Assembly: GCA_000508965.1 (NCBI GenBank)
Contig: BAHV02000014.1
Coordinates: 1 to 64,000 of the forward strand
From: Dielma sp000508965
Lineage (GTDB): Bacteria > Bacillota_I > Bacilli_A > Erysipelotrichales > Erysipelotrichaceae
Direction: 5' to 3'
DNA length: 64,000 nucleotides
Shown: positions 28,077-37,568 of the stretch, piece after piece
Layout: the number at the start of each line of letters is the position of its first letter
How positions within the stretch are numbered: position 1 is the stretch's first letter
Notes under the pieces: generated by a model
What the model was told of the DNA's origin: nothing
Databases searched by the model: none
What the model saw: only the letters and a program-made list of their open reading frames with translations
Made by a program: the position numbers and the translations under genes

Positions 28077-28819
28077 TACAGCCCCACCTTTCCTATTTCA
28101 AATACCGGACCTTCTTTACAGATTCGGTAATAAATTGTTTCATCCTTTTTATCTTTGCAGACACAACCCATGCAGGCGCCGATTCCACATGCCATTCTCG
28201 CCTCAAAAGAAGTATAACCTTTTGTATAACGGCTCTCAATGGCTTTCAGCATTGGCATCGGTCCGCATGAATATACAAAATCAAGATCGATTTGGGCCGC
28301 ATCAACCGCATCTAAAACAGTTCCTTTGATGCCTTTGCTGCCATCCATTGTAGCCAGCAGCACCTCACAGCCCAAGGCCTTAAATTCTTCTTCAAAGAAG
28401 CAAGCCGCTGATGAATTGAAGCCCAAGGCCACAACCACCCGTTTATTCAAACGCCGATACTGTTTGGCTACCTCATACAACGGCGGTACACCAACGCCGC
28501 CCCCCATCAGCAATACCGCTGGCAAGGCTTCATGAATCGGATAACTGCTGCCCAACGGACCAAAAACATTCAGTTCCATCCCGCTTTTCATTGCCGACAG
28601 CAATTCGGTTCCTTCACCTACGACTTTATAAATAATCGTATAACTTGTTTCATCAATGCTGCAGATGGAAATCGGCCGGCGGAGGAAGTGCTCCGCCACC
28701 TTGATATTCACAAACTGTCCTGCCTTCATTTCCTGAGTCAGCGTTGATTCAATCACCATTTTATATGTATCTTCACTAATCAATTCATTGCTGATTATCT
28801 TCCCGCAATCTTCTCTCAT
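28076..28819 (-). CDS. pyrK: Dihydroorotate dehydrogenase electron-transfer subunit
   Basis: A 247-residue FAD and 2Fe-2S subunit that passes electrons from PyrD to NAD. The FAD-binding RRPISIC and the iron-sulfur ligands in CGIGACMGCVCK and the later RIC are visible. The start used has GGAGGGA four bases upstream and lies one base after carB; a start six codons earlier would overlap carB. Confidence 0.95.
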   Translation of the reverse strand: MREDCGKIISNELISEDTYKMVIESTLTQEMKAGQFVNIKVAEHFLRRPISICSIDETSYTIIYKVVGEGTELLSAMKSGMELNVFGPLGSSYPIHEALPAVLLMGGGVGVPPLYEVAKQYRRLNKRVVVALGFNSSAACFFEEEFKALGCEVLLATMDGSKGIKGTVLDAVDAAQIDLDFVYSCGPMPMLKAIESRYTKGYTSFEARMACGIGACMGCVCKDKKDETIYYRICKEGPVFEIGKVGL

Positions 28820-28820
28820 C

Positions 28821-31800
28821 TTATCCCTCCAGATCATTCATGGATATTGTCGCAAAGCTGCGTGCTTCTATAATACTTGCAATCGCATTCGCTGTATCCA
28901 GTGATGTAAAGCATGGAATATTATTTTCCGCAGAGACACGGCGGATCAGGAAGCCATCCTGTGCAACCGAACGCTTGATGCTCATCGTATTAACCACATA
29001 GCTGACCTTCCCCTGACGGATTACATTTAGTACGTTGTTCTCATCCTCATCGCTGATTTTCGCTACTGTATGCACATAAAGGCCATGCTCGCGCAGATAA
29101 TTACCGGTACCTTCGGTTGCAAAGATGCCAAAACCGAATTCATTAAAGCGTCTTGCCAGTGCCAGTCCCTCTTCTTTATCTTCATCGGCTACCGTCATCA
29201 GCACATTACCATTCAGCGACACTTTGATGCCAGAGGCAATCAAGGCTTTATAAAGTGCCTTTTCTAATGTAGCATCACTGCCCAGCGCTTCACCGGTTGA
29301 TTTCATTTCCGGACCTAAAGTCGTATCGACAGAACGCAGCTTCGCAAAAGAGAATACTGGTGCTTTGACATAAGTTCGTTTGCTCTCTTTGCAGATGCCT
29401 TCCGTAAAACCTAAGTCTTTCAATTTGCAGCCCATAACTGCCTGAGTTGCCAGATGTGCCATCGCAATATTAGTAATTTTACTTAAGAAAGGCACAGAAC
29501 GGCTTGAACGTGGATTTACTTCCAGCACATAGACTGTTTCATCCTGATCAACGATGAACTGGATATTAAATAAGCCGATAAAGTTAAAGCCATGCCCGAT
29601 GCGAATCGTATAATCAACAATCTGATCTTTAACCTTCTGACTCAGCGTCGGTGCCGGATAAACGGCAATCGAGTCACCAGAGTGAATGCCAGCCCGCTCA
29701 ATATGCTCCATGATGCCTGGAATCACAACCGTTTCACCATCACAGATGGCATCGATTTCACATTCCTTGCCGATGATATACTTATCAACCAAAATCGGCG
29801 CGTCATGACTGATTTCTTTTACTGCCGTCGCCATATATTCCCGCAGATCACGTTCCACATGCACGATTTCCATCGCTCTGCCCCCTAATACATACGAAGG
29901 GCGCACAAGCACCGGATAACCAATGCGCTCCGCAATCTGAACAGCAGCCTCTACTTCCGTGGCTGTTTCACCACGCGGCTGACGAACTTTTAACTGCTGA
30001 AGCATCGCTTCAAATTCATGGCGGTCCTCAGCCCGGTCAATATCCTCTAAGGATGTGCCAAGAATACGAATACCGCGTTCTACCAGTTTATCAGCCAAAT
30101 TAATTGCCGTCTGACCGCCAAACTGTACGATAACACCCAGCGGCTGTTCTAAGTCAAGAACATTCATTACGTCCTCCACCGTTAACGGTTCAAAATAAAG
30201 CTTATCGGAAATTGAGAAATCCGTAGATACGGTTTCCGGATTATTATTGATTACAATTGCCTCATAACCCATCTCCCGTAAAGTCTGCACACAATGCACT
30301 GTCGCATAATCAAATTCAACACCCTGACCGATGCGGATCGGACCGGAACCTAATACGACAACCTTTTCACGATCTGAGCGGAATGATTCATTCTCCTGCT
30401 CATAAGTCGCGTAGTAATAAGGGGTTGCGGAAACAAATTCACCGGCGCATGTATCAACCATTTTAAATACCGGAATCAAACCCTGCTGCTTTCTGAACGC
30501 GGCTACCTTCAGCTCATCACAATTCCAAATCCGTGCAATCGTGCTGTCGGCAAAACCGTTTCGCTTCGCATTTCTTAAAACCTCTTTATCCATGACATTT
30601 TCTTTTAACGCTGTCTCAATACTTAAGATATGGGCAATCTTATGCAGGAAGAAACGGTCGATCTTAGTCAATGCAAACAAGGATTCAATATCCGCACCCT
30701 TGCGCATCGCTTCAGCGATTGCCATCATCCGTTCATCATCATTAACCTTTATCTTTTCAATCAGCTCATTCATCGTACAATTCTTTAATTCCTTGTACTC
30801 TAAATGATCAGTTTTCATTTCAAGTGAGCGCACAGCTTTTAATAAAGCTTCCTCGAAATTGCGGCCGATTGACATAACCTCACCTGTCGCCTTCATCTGT
30901 GTACCTAAATGACGGTCAGCATGCGGGAATTTATCAAAAGGAAAGCGCGGGAATTTGCAGACAATATAGTCAATAGCCGGTTCTGTACATGCGTAGCTGC
31001 TCTTAGTAACCGGATTGATAATTTCATCCAATGTCAAACCTACGGCTATCTTGGCCGCAATCTTAGCAATCGGATAACCGGTCGCTTTGCTGGCCAGCGC
31101 ACTTGAACGCGATACGCGTGGATTTACCTCAATAACATAGTAGTTAAAGCTTTCCGGATCTAACGCCAGCTGAACGTTACAGCCGCCGCAGATTTTTAAA
31201 GCTCGGATTATTTTTAATGATGCGTTGCGCAGCATACCTACTTCACGGTCAGTTAATGTCTGAGTCGGTGCCACAACGATTGAATCACCGGTATGAATAC
31301 CCACAGGATCAACATTTTCCATATTGCAGACAACGATTGCATTATCATTGCTGTCACGCATTACTTCATATTCTATTTCTTTATATCCGGCGATACTCTT
31401 TTCAATCAGACATTGATGAACCGGTGATAATTTTAAACCATTCGCCGCGATGTCTCTAAGCTCGGTCTCATCATCCGCAAAGCCGCCGCCGGTGCCGCCT
31501 AAGGTAAAGGCTGGCCGAACGACAACCGGATAACCGATCTGATTCGCATAATCAACTGCTTCCTCAACGGTATGTACGATGGTGCTGTCAGGAATTGGTT
31601 CACCGATTTCAAGCATCAGGTTACGGAATTTTTCACGATCCTCCGCCTTTTCAATCGCATCTAATTCAGTGCCTAGGATTTCTACATTATATTGATCCAG
31701 TACACCCGCTTCACTTAATTCCACGACAAGATTCAAACCGGTCTGACCACCCAAACTGCCGAGAATTGCATCAGGACGTTCTTTGCTGATAATTCGGCTC

Positions 31801-32021
31801 GCAAATTCAAGTGTCAGCGGTTCAATGTATACTTGGTCGGCAATAACGGTATCCGTCATGATCGTAGCCGGGTTGCTGTTGATTAATACTACCTCATATC
31901 CTTCCTCACGAAGTGACGTACATGCCTGAGTGCCGGCATAGTCAAACTCAGCCGCCTGACCGATAACGATCGGCCCGGAACCAATAACCAGAATCTTCTT
32001 TATATCTGTACGCTTAGGCAT
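28821..32021 (-). CDS. carB: Carbamoyl-phosphate synthase large subunit
   Basis: A 1066-residue subunit with two ATP-grasp halves (each beginning VLVIGSGP- or VVLGSGPIRIGQ-like), an oligomerisation domain between them and a C-terminal MGS-like allosteric domain. It makes carbamoyl phosphate from ammonia, bicarbonate and two ATP. Active-site segments look intact. It overlaps carA by eight bases. Its normal ammonia supply would come through CarA, whose glutaminase appears inactive here. Confidence 0.97.
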   Translation of the reverse strand: MPKRTDIKKILVIGSGPIVIGQAAEFDYAGTQACTSLREEGYEVVLINSNPATIMTDTVIADQVYIEPLTLEFASRIISKERPDAILGSLGGQTGLNLVVELSEAGVLDQYNVEILGTELDAIEKAEDREKFRNLMLEIGEPIPDSTIVHTVEEAVDYANQIGYPVVVRPAFTLGGTGGGFADDETELRDIAANGLKLSPVHQCLIEKSIAGYKEIEYEVMRDSNDNAIVVCNMENVDPVGIHTGDSIVVAPTQTLTDREVGMLRNASLKIIRALKICGGCNVQLALDPESFNYYVIEVNPRVSRSSALASKATGYPIAKIAAKIAVGLTLDEIINPVTKSSYACTEPAIDYIVCKFPRFPFDKFPHADRHLGTQMKATGEVMSIGRNFEEALLKAVRSLEMKTDHLEYKELKNCTMNELIEKIKVNDDERMMAIAEAMRKGADIESLFALTKIDRFFLHKIAHILSIETALKENVMDKEVLRNAKRNGFADSTIARIWNCDELKVAAFRKQQGLIPVFKMVDTCAGEFVSATPYYYATYEQENESFRSDREKVVVLGSGPIRIGQGVEFDYATVHCVQTLREMGYEAIVINNNPETVSTDFSISDKLYFEPLTVEDVMNVLDLEQPLGVIVQFGGQTAINLADKLVERGIRILGTSLEDIDRAEDRHEFEAMLQQLKVRQPRGETATEVEAAVQIAERIGYPVLVRPSYVLGGRAMEIVHVERDLREYMATAVKEISHDAPILVDKYIIGKECEIDAICDGETVVIPGIMEHIERAGIHSGDSIAVYPAPTLSQKVKDQIVDYTIRIGHGFNFIGLFNIQFIVDQDETVYVLEVNPRSSRSVPFLSKITNIAMAHLATQAVMGCKLKDLGFTEGICKESKRTYVKAPVFSFAKLRSVDTTLGPEMKSTGEALGSDATLEKALYKALIASGIKVSLNGNVLMTVADEDKEEGLALARRFNEFGFGIFATEGTGNYLREHGLYVHTVAKISDEDENNVLNVIRQGKVSYVVNTMSIKRSVAQDGFLIRRVSAENNIPCFTSLDTANAIASIIEARSFATISMNDLEG

Positions 32022-33081
32022 TTTTAATCCCTCTTTCTTTCAATAAGTCTAAGAATTCATCAAACAAATAGCTGCATTCGCTGTTGCCCGGCGCGCCCTC
32101 CGGATTAAAGCATACACCCATCTGATGATTTCGCTTAAAGCCTTCAACACTGCCGTCATTCAATGCTGAATAAAGCAGCTCACAGTCAGCCGGCAGCTCT
32201 TTATCAATTTCATAGCCATGATTTTGTGATGTAAATTCAATGCGGTTATTTTGATGATTGCGGACTGGAATACTGCTGCCGTGATGACCGCTCTTCATCT
32301 TGCTGACCTTAATCCCCGCGGCCAATGCCATTACCTCAGCACCTAAACCGATGCCCAGCATCGCCGTATTTTGACATGCCTTAATCATTTCAATTGCTTC
32401 TGTGCAGTCAGCCGGATCACCGGGACCGCTTGATAATACAATCCCCTCAGGGCGGAAAGCCATGATCTCATCGATGCTCGATGTACATGGTACTACCAGC
32501 ACATCACAGTCACGTTCAGAAAGTTCACGGATCACCCCGTATTTGCAGCCAAAGTCAACCAATACCAGCTTGTGACCGCGGTTAGGAATTGGAAAAGGCC
32601 GCGGTGTTGTTACCCGTGCGCTCAAGCGTTTTTCCAACGTATTTTGTTTCAGTTCAGCCTTCATCGCTTCAAGCTGCTTTTCATCATCGCAGAACCCTGC
32701 TTTCATCACGCCTTCATCACGAATCTTTCTGACAATCGCACGTGTATCAACGCCGGCAATGCCAGGAATCTTTTTCTGTTTCATAAACTCATTGAGGCTT
32801 TGATCACAACGGAAATTACTGCCTTCATCACAGCATTCACTCAGTACCAGCCCATAAAGCATTGGAATCATGCTTTCAAAATCATCACGATTGATGCCGA
32901 CATTGCCAATCATCGGAAAGGTACAAACGATAATCTGACCGCAGTAAGCACTGTCAGTCAGCATTTCCTGATAGCCGGACATCGCATTAGTAAAAATAAG
33001 TTCACCGGTTTTAAATTCATCACTGCCAATAGCTGTTCCCTCAAAGACACAGCCATCTTCCAACACTAAATAACGTTTCAT
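32014..33081 (-). CDS. carA: CarA small subunit with inactive glutaminase site
   Basis: A 355-residue homolog of the CPSase small subunit, with the N-terminal CarA domain (about 1-145) and a class I glutamine amidotransferase domain (about 170-350). The nucleophile motif GICLGHQ reads GIGLGAE: the catalytic Cys is Gly245 and the next His/Gln are A248 and E249. The C-terminal FHPE reads FNPE (N326, E328 kept). The SQNHGY segment is retained. Known CarA needs Cys and His to hydrolyse glutamine, so I infer an ammonia-dependent enzyme, as in mitochondrial CPS1. Codons at 32347-32349 (GGT) and 32104-32106 (AAT) were checked. The gene is otherwise full length and sits normally between pyrB and carB. 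Confidence 0.9.
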   Translation of the reverse strand: MKRYLVLEDGCVFEGTAIGSDEFKTGELIFTNAMSGYQEMLTDSAYCGQIIVCTFPMIGNVGINRDDFESMIPMLYGLVLSECCDEGSNFRCDQSLNEFMKQKKIPGIAGVDTRAIVRKIRDEGVMKAGFCDDEKQLEAMKAELKQNTLEKRLSARVTTPRPFPIPNRGHKLVLVDFGCKYGVIRELSERDCDVLVVPCTSSIDEIMAFRPEGIVLSSGPGDPADCTEAIEMIKACQNTAMLGIGLGAEVMALAAGIKVSKMKSGHHGSSIPVRNHQNNRIEFTSQNHGYEIDKELPADCELLYSALNDGSVEGFKRNHQMGVCFNPEGAPGNSECSYLFDEFLDLLKERGIKNA

Positions 33082-33977
33082 GCTTTCTCTCCTTCAAACG
33101 CCGCTTCAAAAGCCCGTTTTAATACCGCTTTTCTAACTAACACACCATTCTCCATCTGTTTAAAAATCCTTGACTTATCGGCTTCTACCAAGTCACTGTC
33201 AATTTCAACGCCGCGATTAACCGGCGCCGGATGCATCAAGATCGCACGTTTTTTCATGCGGCCGTAGCGCTCTTTTGTCAGGCCGTATTTAGCCAGATAT
33301 TCTTCTTTGCTTAACTGCATATGTTCGGCGTGACGCTCATGCTGAATCCGCAGCAGCATTACAACATCAGCCCACTCCACAGCCTCATCAATCGTACACG
33401 TTGGTCTGTTTTCAGGCAGCCAAGCCTCATAACCGCCAAAACGCACCTCAGCGCCCAGTCTTGTTAAGGCGTCATAATTGCTGGCAGCAACCCGCGAATG
33501 ATTGATATCACCAATAATAGCTACGTTTAGACCTTTAAAAGTGCCAAACTCTTCTAACATTGTATACAAATCAAGCAAACACTGAGTTGGATGATTGCCG
33601 CAGCCATCACCGGCATTAAGAATGGGAATATTAATTCCTTCCAGTTCTTTAAAATATTCATCTTGTGTGTGCCGAATCACCACAGCATCATATCCGATTG
33701 CTTCAAAGGTTTTAACTGTATCATATAAGCTTTCACCCTTGGTAACTGAAGATGTTGACGCGTTGAAGTCGATCGTTTTGCAGCCTAGCTGCAGTTCAGC
33801 ACTGGCAAACGAATAGTGGGTGCGGGTACTCGGTTCAAAAAAAAGATTAGCAACTAACTTAGGTTTAGAAAATTGCCAATCTCGATATTCTTTTGAGAAC
33901 TTCAAAGCATCCGCCAAAATGGCGATAATTTCTTCTTCAGATAAACTACTCATCGTCAGCAGACTGTTTTTATTCAT
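33078..33977 (-). CDS. pyrB: Aspartate carbamoyltransferase catalytic chain
   Basis: A 299-residue transcarbamoylase; the carbamoyl-phosphate loop FEPSTRTHYSF and the aspartate-side HPAPVNRG are present. No pyrI is adjacent, as is usual in Firmicutes. It is the first gene of the operon, with GGAGG before the ATG and an attenuator leader. The operon lacks pyrC, pyrR and a uracil permease, which must lie elsewhere. Confidence 0.97.
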   Translation of the reverse strand: MNKNSLLTMSSLSEEEIIAILADALKFSKEYRDWQFSKPKLVANLFFEPSTRTHYSFASAELQLGCKTIDFNASTSSVTKGESLYDTVKTFEAIGYDAVVIRHTQDEYFKELEGINIPILNAGDGCGNHPTQCLLDLYTMLEEFGTFKGLNVAIIGDINHSRVAASNYDALTRLGAEVRFGGYEAWLPENRPTCTIDEAVEWADVVMLLRIQHERHAEHMQLSKEEYLAKYGLTKERYGRMKKRAILMHPAPVNRGVEIDSDLVEADKSRIFKQMENGVLVRKAVLKRAFEAAFEGEKA

Positions 33978-33995
33978 CGTATTTCCTCCTTACTA

Positions 33996-34032
33996 TAAAG
34001 AAAAGGCCCATTGCGTATGCAAAAGGACCTCA
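33996..34032 (-). terminator. Attenuator terminator of pyr operon
   Basis: Minus strand AGGTCC pairs with GGGCCT, with an inner TTGC-ATAC-GCAA stem, followed by TTTCTTT, only about 20 bases before pyrB. The sequence CCTTTT in the 5' arm can instead pair with AAAAGG at 34086-34091, giving an antiterminator. Confidence 0.85.
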
Positions 34033-34060
34033 TTAGGAGTATCTTGCTCTTACCCTTCAT

Positions 34061-34074
34061 AACCTCTCTGGATT
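34061..34074 (-). promoter_or_regulatory. PyrR-binding RNA hairpin
   Basis: The minus strand reads AATCCAGAGAGGTT, matching the known PyrR anti-antiterminator loop consensus; flanking ATAA/TTAT bases close the hairpin. UMP-bound PyrR should bind here and cause termination. Confidence 0.88.
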
Positions 34075-34100
34075 ATCTTAAAGGACCTTTTCTTTCTAAC

Positions 34101-34129
34101 ATAATAACAAATTCATCGATAAAATTCAA
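34101..34129 (-). promoter_or_regulatory. Promoter of pyr operon
   Basis: -35 TTGAAT, exactly 17 bases, -10 TATTAT, followed by the leader with the PyrR site. Confidence 0.7.
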
Positions 34130-34360
34130 CAGGAAATCGTAAAATTGTACGAGCAGTATTCTTTGAATCCTTTGGACAATGAAGAGAAAGAAAATGTGGA
34201 CATTGCATATAAATAAATTTGTTTAACCCACGTTTTTTATTCATTTGAATTATCATTTTTACTTTGTTTAAATAAAATATTTTATATGTTTAGACTTTGA
34301 ACTGATTATCTTTCAAATCACTCGGCTGACTTAGACATAGTTACATAATAACCACTATGC
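34130..34360. other. AT-rich spacer upstream of pyr promoter
   Basis: No reading frame or clear hairpin apart from a weak CATAG...CTATG repeat near 34340-34363. Nothing else seen. Confidence 0.4.
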
Positions 34361-34365
34361 CTACA

Positions 34366-34412
34366 AAAAAATAGAGATGATAATCCCGTCAGGATTATTA
34401 CCTCTATTTTAG
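34366..34412 (-). terminator. Terminator after pepP
   Basis: Long symmetric hairpin: AAATAGAG...CTCTATTT outer arms and ATAATCC...GGATTAT inner arms, with T runs on the minus strand. Confidence 0.8.
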
Positions 34413-34419
34413 CTCGATA

Positions 34420-36189
34420 TTAAATTGCTCTTGTATAATGCTTCAGCATTGCTTTTTCACTTTCATTTAAGAAAGGTGAAATCTTTGTATATACTTCTGC
34501 ATGATAAGCATTCAGGAAATTCCGCTCCGCATTTGATAATTGATCTGCCAATACAGCATCTAAGTCAATCGGTGCCATTGTGATTGTTTCAAAAGCTAAG
34601 AAGGTTCCGTATTCATTCGTCTCTGAACATTGGGTAATCAATTCATTTTCGATGCGGATGCCGTGACTGCCTTCAATATAAACTCCTGGTTCATTTGTGA
34701 CGATCATGCCGGGTTCAAATACGGCGCTGACCGTATTAGGTCTTGCACGCCAGCGAATATCATGCGGTCCTTCATGCACATTAAGAATGTGTCCGACCCC
34801 ATGACCAGTACCGCAGCGATAATCGATCCCCAGCTCCCAAAGCGGTCCGCGGGCGAGAATATCAAGATTGATGCCAATACAACCATGCAGAAATTTAGCC
34901 ATTGATAAACGCAGCATACCTTTCAGTACCGCCGTATAATGTCGTTTGATTTCATCGCTGACCGGACCGAGAATAAAAGTACGGGTAATATCTGTTGTAC
35001 CGTCAAGATATGTGCCGCCGGAATCAACTAAAAGCATGCCTTCCGGTTTTAACTCCACATCACTGTCAGCCGTGGCGCTGTAATGCATTAATGCCGCATG
35101 CTCTTTATAGCCTGCAATGGTTGTGAAGCTCAGCTCAAGAAAATCTTTTTGTTCCCGGCGCAGGGTTTCCAGCTTATCAGCCGCTGTTATTTCAGTGACG
35201 GTTTCATGCTGTACAGCTTCCTTCAGCCAGATCATGAATTTACTTACCGCAACACCGTCTTTGATATGCGCATTGCGGGTATTGGTCAGTTCAGTTTCAT
35301 TTTTGATGGCTTTCATCAATGTAGTTGGATTGTCAAGATCAATGATTTCATGACATAGCTGTGCCAGTCTTGAATTTACACGTTTGCCATTCAGCATAAT
35401 GGTTCCGCTAATCGTTTCAATTTTTGAATAAACCTCAAAATACGGCAGCAGCTTTACATGATTTTCCTTAAAGAATGCTTTTGCCGCCTCATCAAATTTA
35501 GTTTCATCGACAAACAGCATAACCTCATCCATTGAGATCAATGCATAGCATAAAACTACCGGTGAATAACTCACGTCATCACCTCGCATATTAAACAGCC
35601 ATGCCAGATCATCAAGGGTAGTCAGCAAATGCCAGTCAGCCTGATGCTGCTTCATATTTTCACGCACATCAGCAAGCTTGTCAGTCATAGATTTTCCGCT
35701 AAGTTCATCACTGAGTAAAAAAGCTTTTGCACTTGGCAGCGCCGGCCGATCTGACCAAATCTGATCAAAAGCATCTAAATCAGTTCTGATGACAGCCGCA
35801 GGCATTAACTGCTGCCATTCTTTCATCGCTTCATAGCTGACGCAGCGGCCGTCAAAAGCCAGTACATCATTTGCCTTCAAGTGCTGCTTCAAATATTCAC
35901 TGACTGTCGGCACTCCCGGTTCCATCATTTTCATTAGTTGAATGCCGGTGCCGGTCAATTGTTCCTCAGCCTGTATAAAATAGCGGCCGTCAGTCCATAA
36001 ACAAGCTTCTGACAAGGTCACAACCATTACCCCCGCAGAGCCGCTGAAGCCGGATAGCCAAGCCCGGCCCTTGAAATAATCACCTACATATTCTGAATCG
36101 TGAAAATCTGAAGTAGGTATATAATAAGCGTTTATCTTCTCGGCCTGCATCAGCGAGCGAAGTTCATTTAATTTATCCAATGTGTTCAT
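34420..36189 (-). CDS. Xaa-Pro aminopeptidase (three-domain type)
   Basis: A 589-residue cytosolic M24B peptidase that removes the first residue before proline. It has two creatinase-like N-terminal domains (about 1-310) and the catalytic pita-bread domain. Metal ligands are in LVDSGGTYLDGTTDITRT, HGVGH, NEPGVY and the final IENE. The length fits the long, eukaryote-like subgroup rather than short PepP. Monocistronic, with its own terminator. Confidence 0.95.
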   Translation of the reverse strand: MNTLDKLNELRSLMQAEKINAYYIPTSDFHDSEYVGDYFKGRAWLSGFSGSAGVMVVTLSEACLWTDGRYFIQAEEQLTGTGIQLMKMMEPGVPTVSEYLKQHLKANDVLAFDGRCVSYEAMKEWQQLMPAAVIRTDLDAFDQIWSDRPALPSAKAFLLSDELSGKSMTDKLADVRENMKQHQADWHLLTTLDDLAWLFNMRGDDVSYSPVVLCYALISMDEVMLFVDETKFDEAAKAFFKENHVKLLPYFEVYSKIETISGTIMLNGKRVNSRLAQLCHEIIDLDNPTTLMKAIKNETELTNTRNAHIKDGVAVSKFMIWLKEAVQHETVTEITAADKLETLRREQKDFLELSFTTIAGYKEHAALMHYSATADSDVELKPEGMLLVDSGGTYLDGTTDITRTFILGPVSDEIKRHYTAVLKGMLRLSMAKFLHGCIGINLDILARGPLWELGIDYRCGTGHGVGHILNVHEGPHDIRWRARPNTVSAVFEPGMIVTNEPGVYIEGSHGIRIENELITQCSETNEYGTFLAFETITMAPIDLDAVLADQLSNAERNFLNAYHAEVYTKISPFLNESEKAMLKHYTRAI

Positions 36190-36244
36190 AAAGTACCTCT
36201 CATTCTAAAAGCTATTTTACACCACATTGGTTAATTATGAAAGA

Positions 36245-37528
36245 CTATTCGATCTCACTGACCAACGCAAAGCGATATCCCTGCCGCTGTGCTTCGGTAA
36301 TGAAGTCCTCCATTGCCAGATAATTTCCCTTATTCGATGGGTGAAGCAGATAAATCGCACCATTATGGAGATGCTCAACCAAGGTATTATATGCCTCTTC
36401 CTTGCTTATATCCGGGCCGTAATCATAATAGGCATGGCTCCAGAAATAGGAACGGTAACCAAGGTCTGAAACGATTTTCATAGCCCGTTCACTGGTGGCT
36501 CCCTTCGGAAAACGGAACACTTTTACCGGTTTCGTACCGGTTACTTGCTGAATGGCCTTCTCACAATCCAGCACCTCCAAAACAAACTGATCAATCTGTG
36601 CCTCATTCGCCAATGTCGGCATATCATAATGATGGCGGGTATGATTGCCAATCAGATGGCCCTGTTCAACTAATGAGCGCATGAATTCTTCATTATCTAT
36701 CACATAATTTCTCGTTAAAAAGAAAGTAGCTTTAATATCGTGTGCATTTAATACATCGGCTATCTCATGGATGTAAGTAATGTCATTGCCGCCCTCATCA
36801 AATGTCAGATAGATGACCTTGTCATCAGGCCCCAGATAATATGCAGCATATTTATCAAGAATTTCCTGCACAATCGCCCCTTCCATCCGCTGATGATTCT
36901 CTGATTTATTGAACCACCATTCAAAGGCTGTATTATCATAGACATCATAGGCATAATGCAGCTTCACTAAGGCAGGATCAGCTTCTACGATGATTTTTCT
37001 GCTTACGGAGGATGTATTGCCGCTGGCATCAACGGCTTTATAAATCAATTCATACTCCCCGCATGTAAGCATATCTACATTGCCTTCAATCTGCAGCAGC
37101 GATTGCCCGTCATCACAAGAGGCATCGATAATTTCAACACCTGGATCATCAAAAGTTTCCCGTTCAAACACATGTATTTCACTGTTGCCTAGCAGAGTGA
37201 TCTGCGGCGGTGTTGTATCTTGTACCGTTACCTTCCGTGTTTTAGTTGTTCCTTTGATTTCATAGACAATCGTATATACACCTGTTTTAGATGTATCCAC
37301 ATCGCCGCTGACAGTTACCTGATCACTGACATCATGAAACATGCTGCGGGCTTTAAAGCCCGGCTCTTCATAAGTTTCGTTCAATTCAAGGGTTATATTG
37401 CCGCCCTTGAGATTTACAGTCGGATGAAAGACACCACCCAAAGTAAGCAGATAACCGCCGCTTAGGATAATGACTAGGACCACTGCCGCAAGAAAAGCAA
37501 ATACTCCGATTTTACATTTTCTAGACAT
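36245..37528 (-). CDS. Polysaccharide deacetylase with two Ig-like domains
   Basis: A 427-residue surface enzyme: an N-terminal membrane anchor (about 7-30), two DUF5011/HYR-type Ig-like domains (about 36-105 and 106-185), then a NodB deacetylase domain (about 235-427). Deacetylase motifs are TFDEGG (Asp-Glu instead of the usual Asp-Asp), NHTRHH, RFPKG and LLHP. Sequence around FWSHAYYDYGPD resembles PdaA, which acts on spore cortex or wall muropeptides, so peptidoglycan is the likely substrate. The ribosome site lies inside the mscL terminator hairpin. Confidence 0.9.
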   Translation of the reverse strand: MSRKCKIGVFAFLAAVVLVIILSGGYLLTLGGVFHPTVNLKGGNITLELNETYEEPGFKARSMFHDVSDQVTVSGDVDTSKTGVYTIVYEIKGTTKTRKVTVQDTTPPQITLLGNSEIHVFERETFDDPGVEIIDASCDDGQSLLQIEGNVDMLTCGEYELIYKAVDASGNTSSVSRKIIVEADPALVKLHYAYDVYDNTAFEWWFNKSENHQRMEGAIVQEILDKYAAYYLGPDDKVIYLTFDEGGNDITYIHEIADVLNAHDIKATFFLTRNYVIDNEEFMRSLVEQGHLIGNHTRHHYDMPTLANEAQIDQFVLEVLDCEKAIQQVTGTKPVKVFRFPKGATSERAMKIVSDLGYRSYFWSHAYYDYGPDISKEEAYNTLVEHLHNGAIYLLHPSNKGNYLAMEDFITEAQRQGYRFALVSEIE

Positions 37529-37564
37529 AAAAAACCTCCCCTACCAATGTATGAGGAGGTTTGT
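37529..37564 (-). terminator. mscL terminator overlapping deacetylase ribosome site
   Basis: Minus strand AACCTCC...GGAGGTT then TTTTTT and the deacetylase ATG. The 3' arm GGGGAGG is also that gene's Shine-Dalgarno sequence, so folding would hide it. Confidence 0.7.
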
Positions 37565-37568
37565 GACT

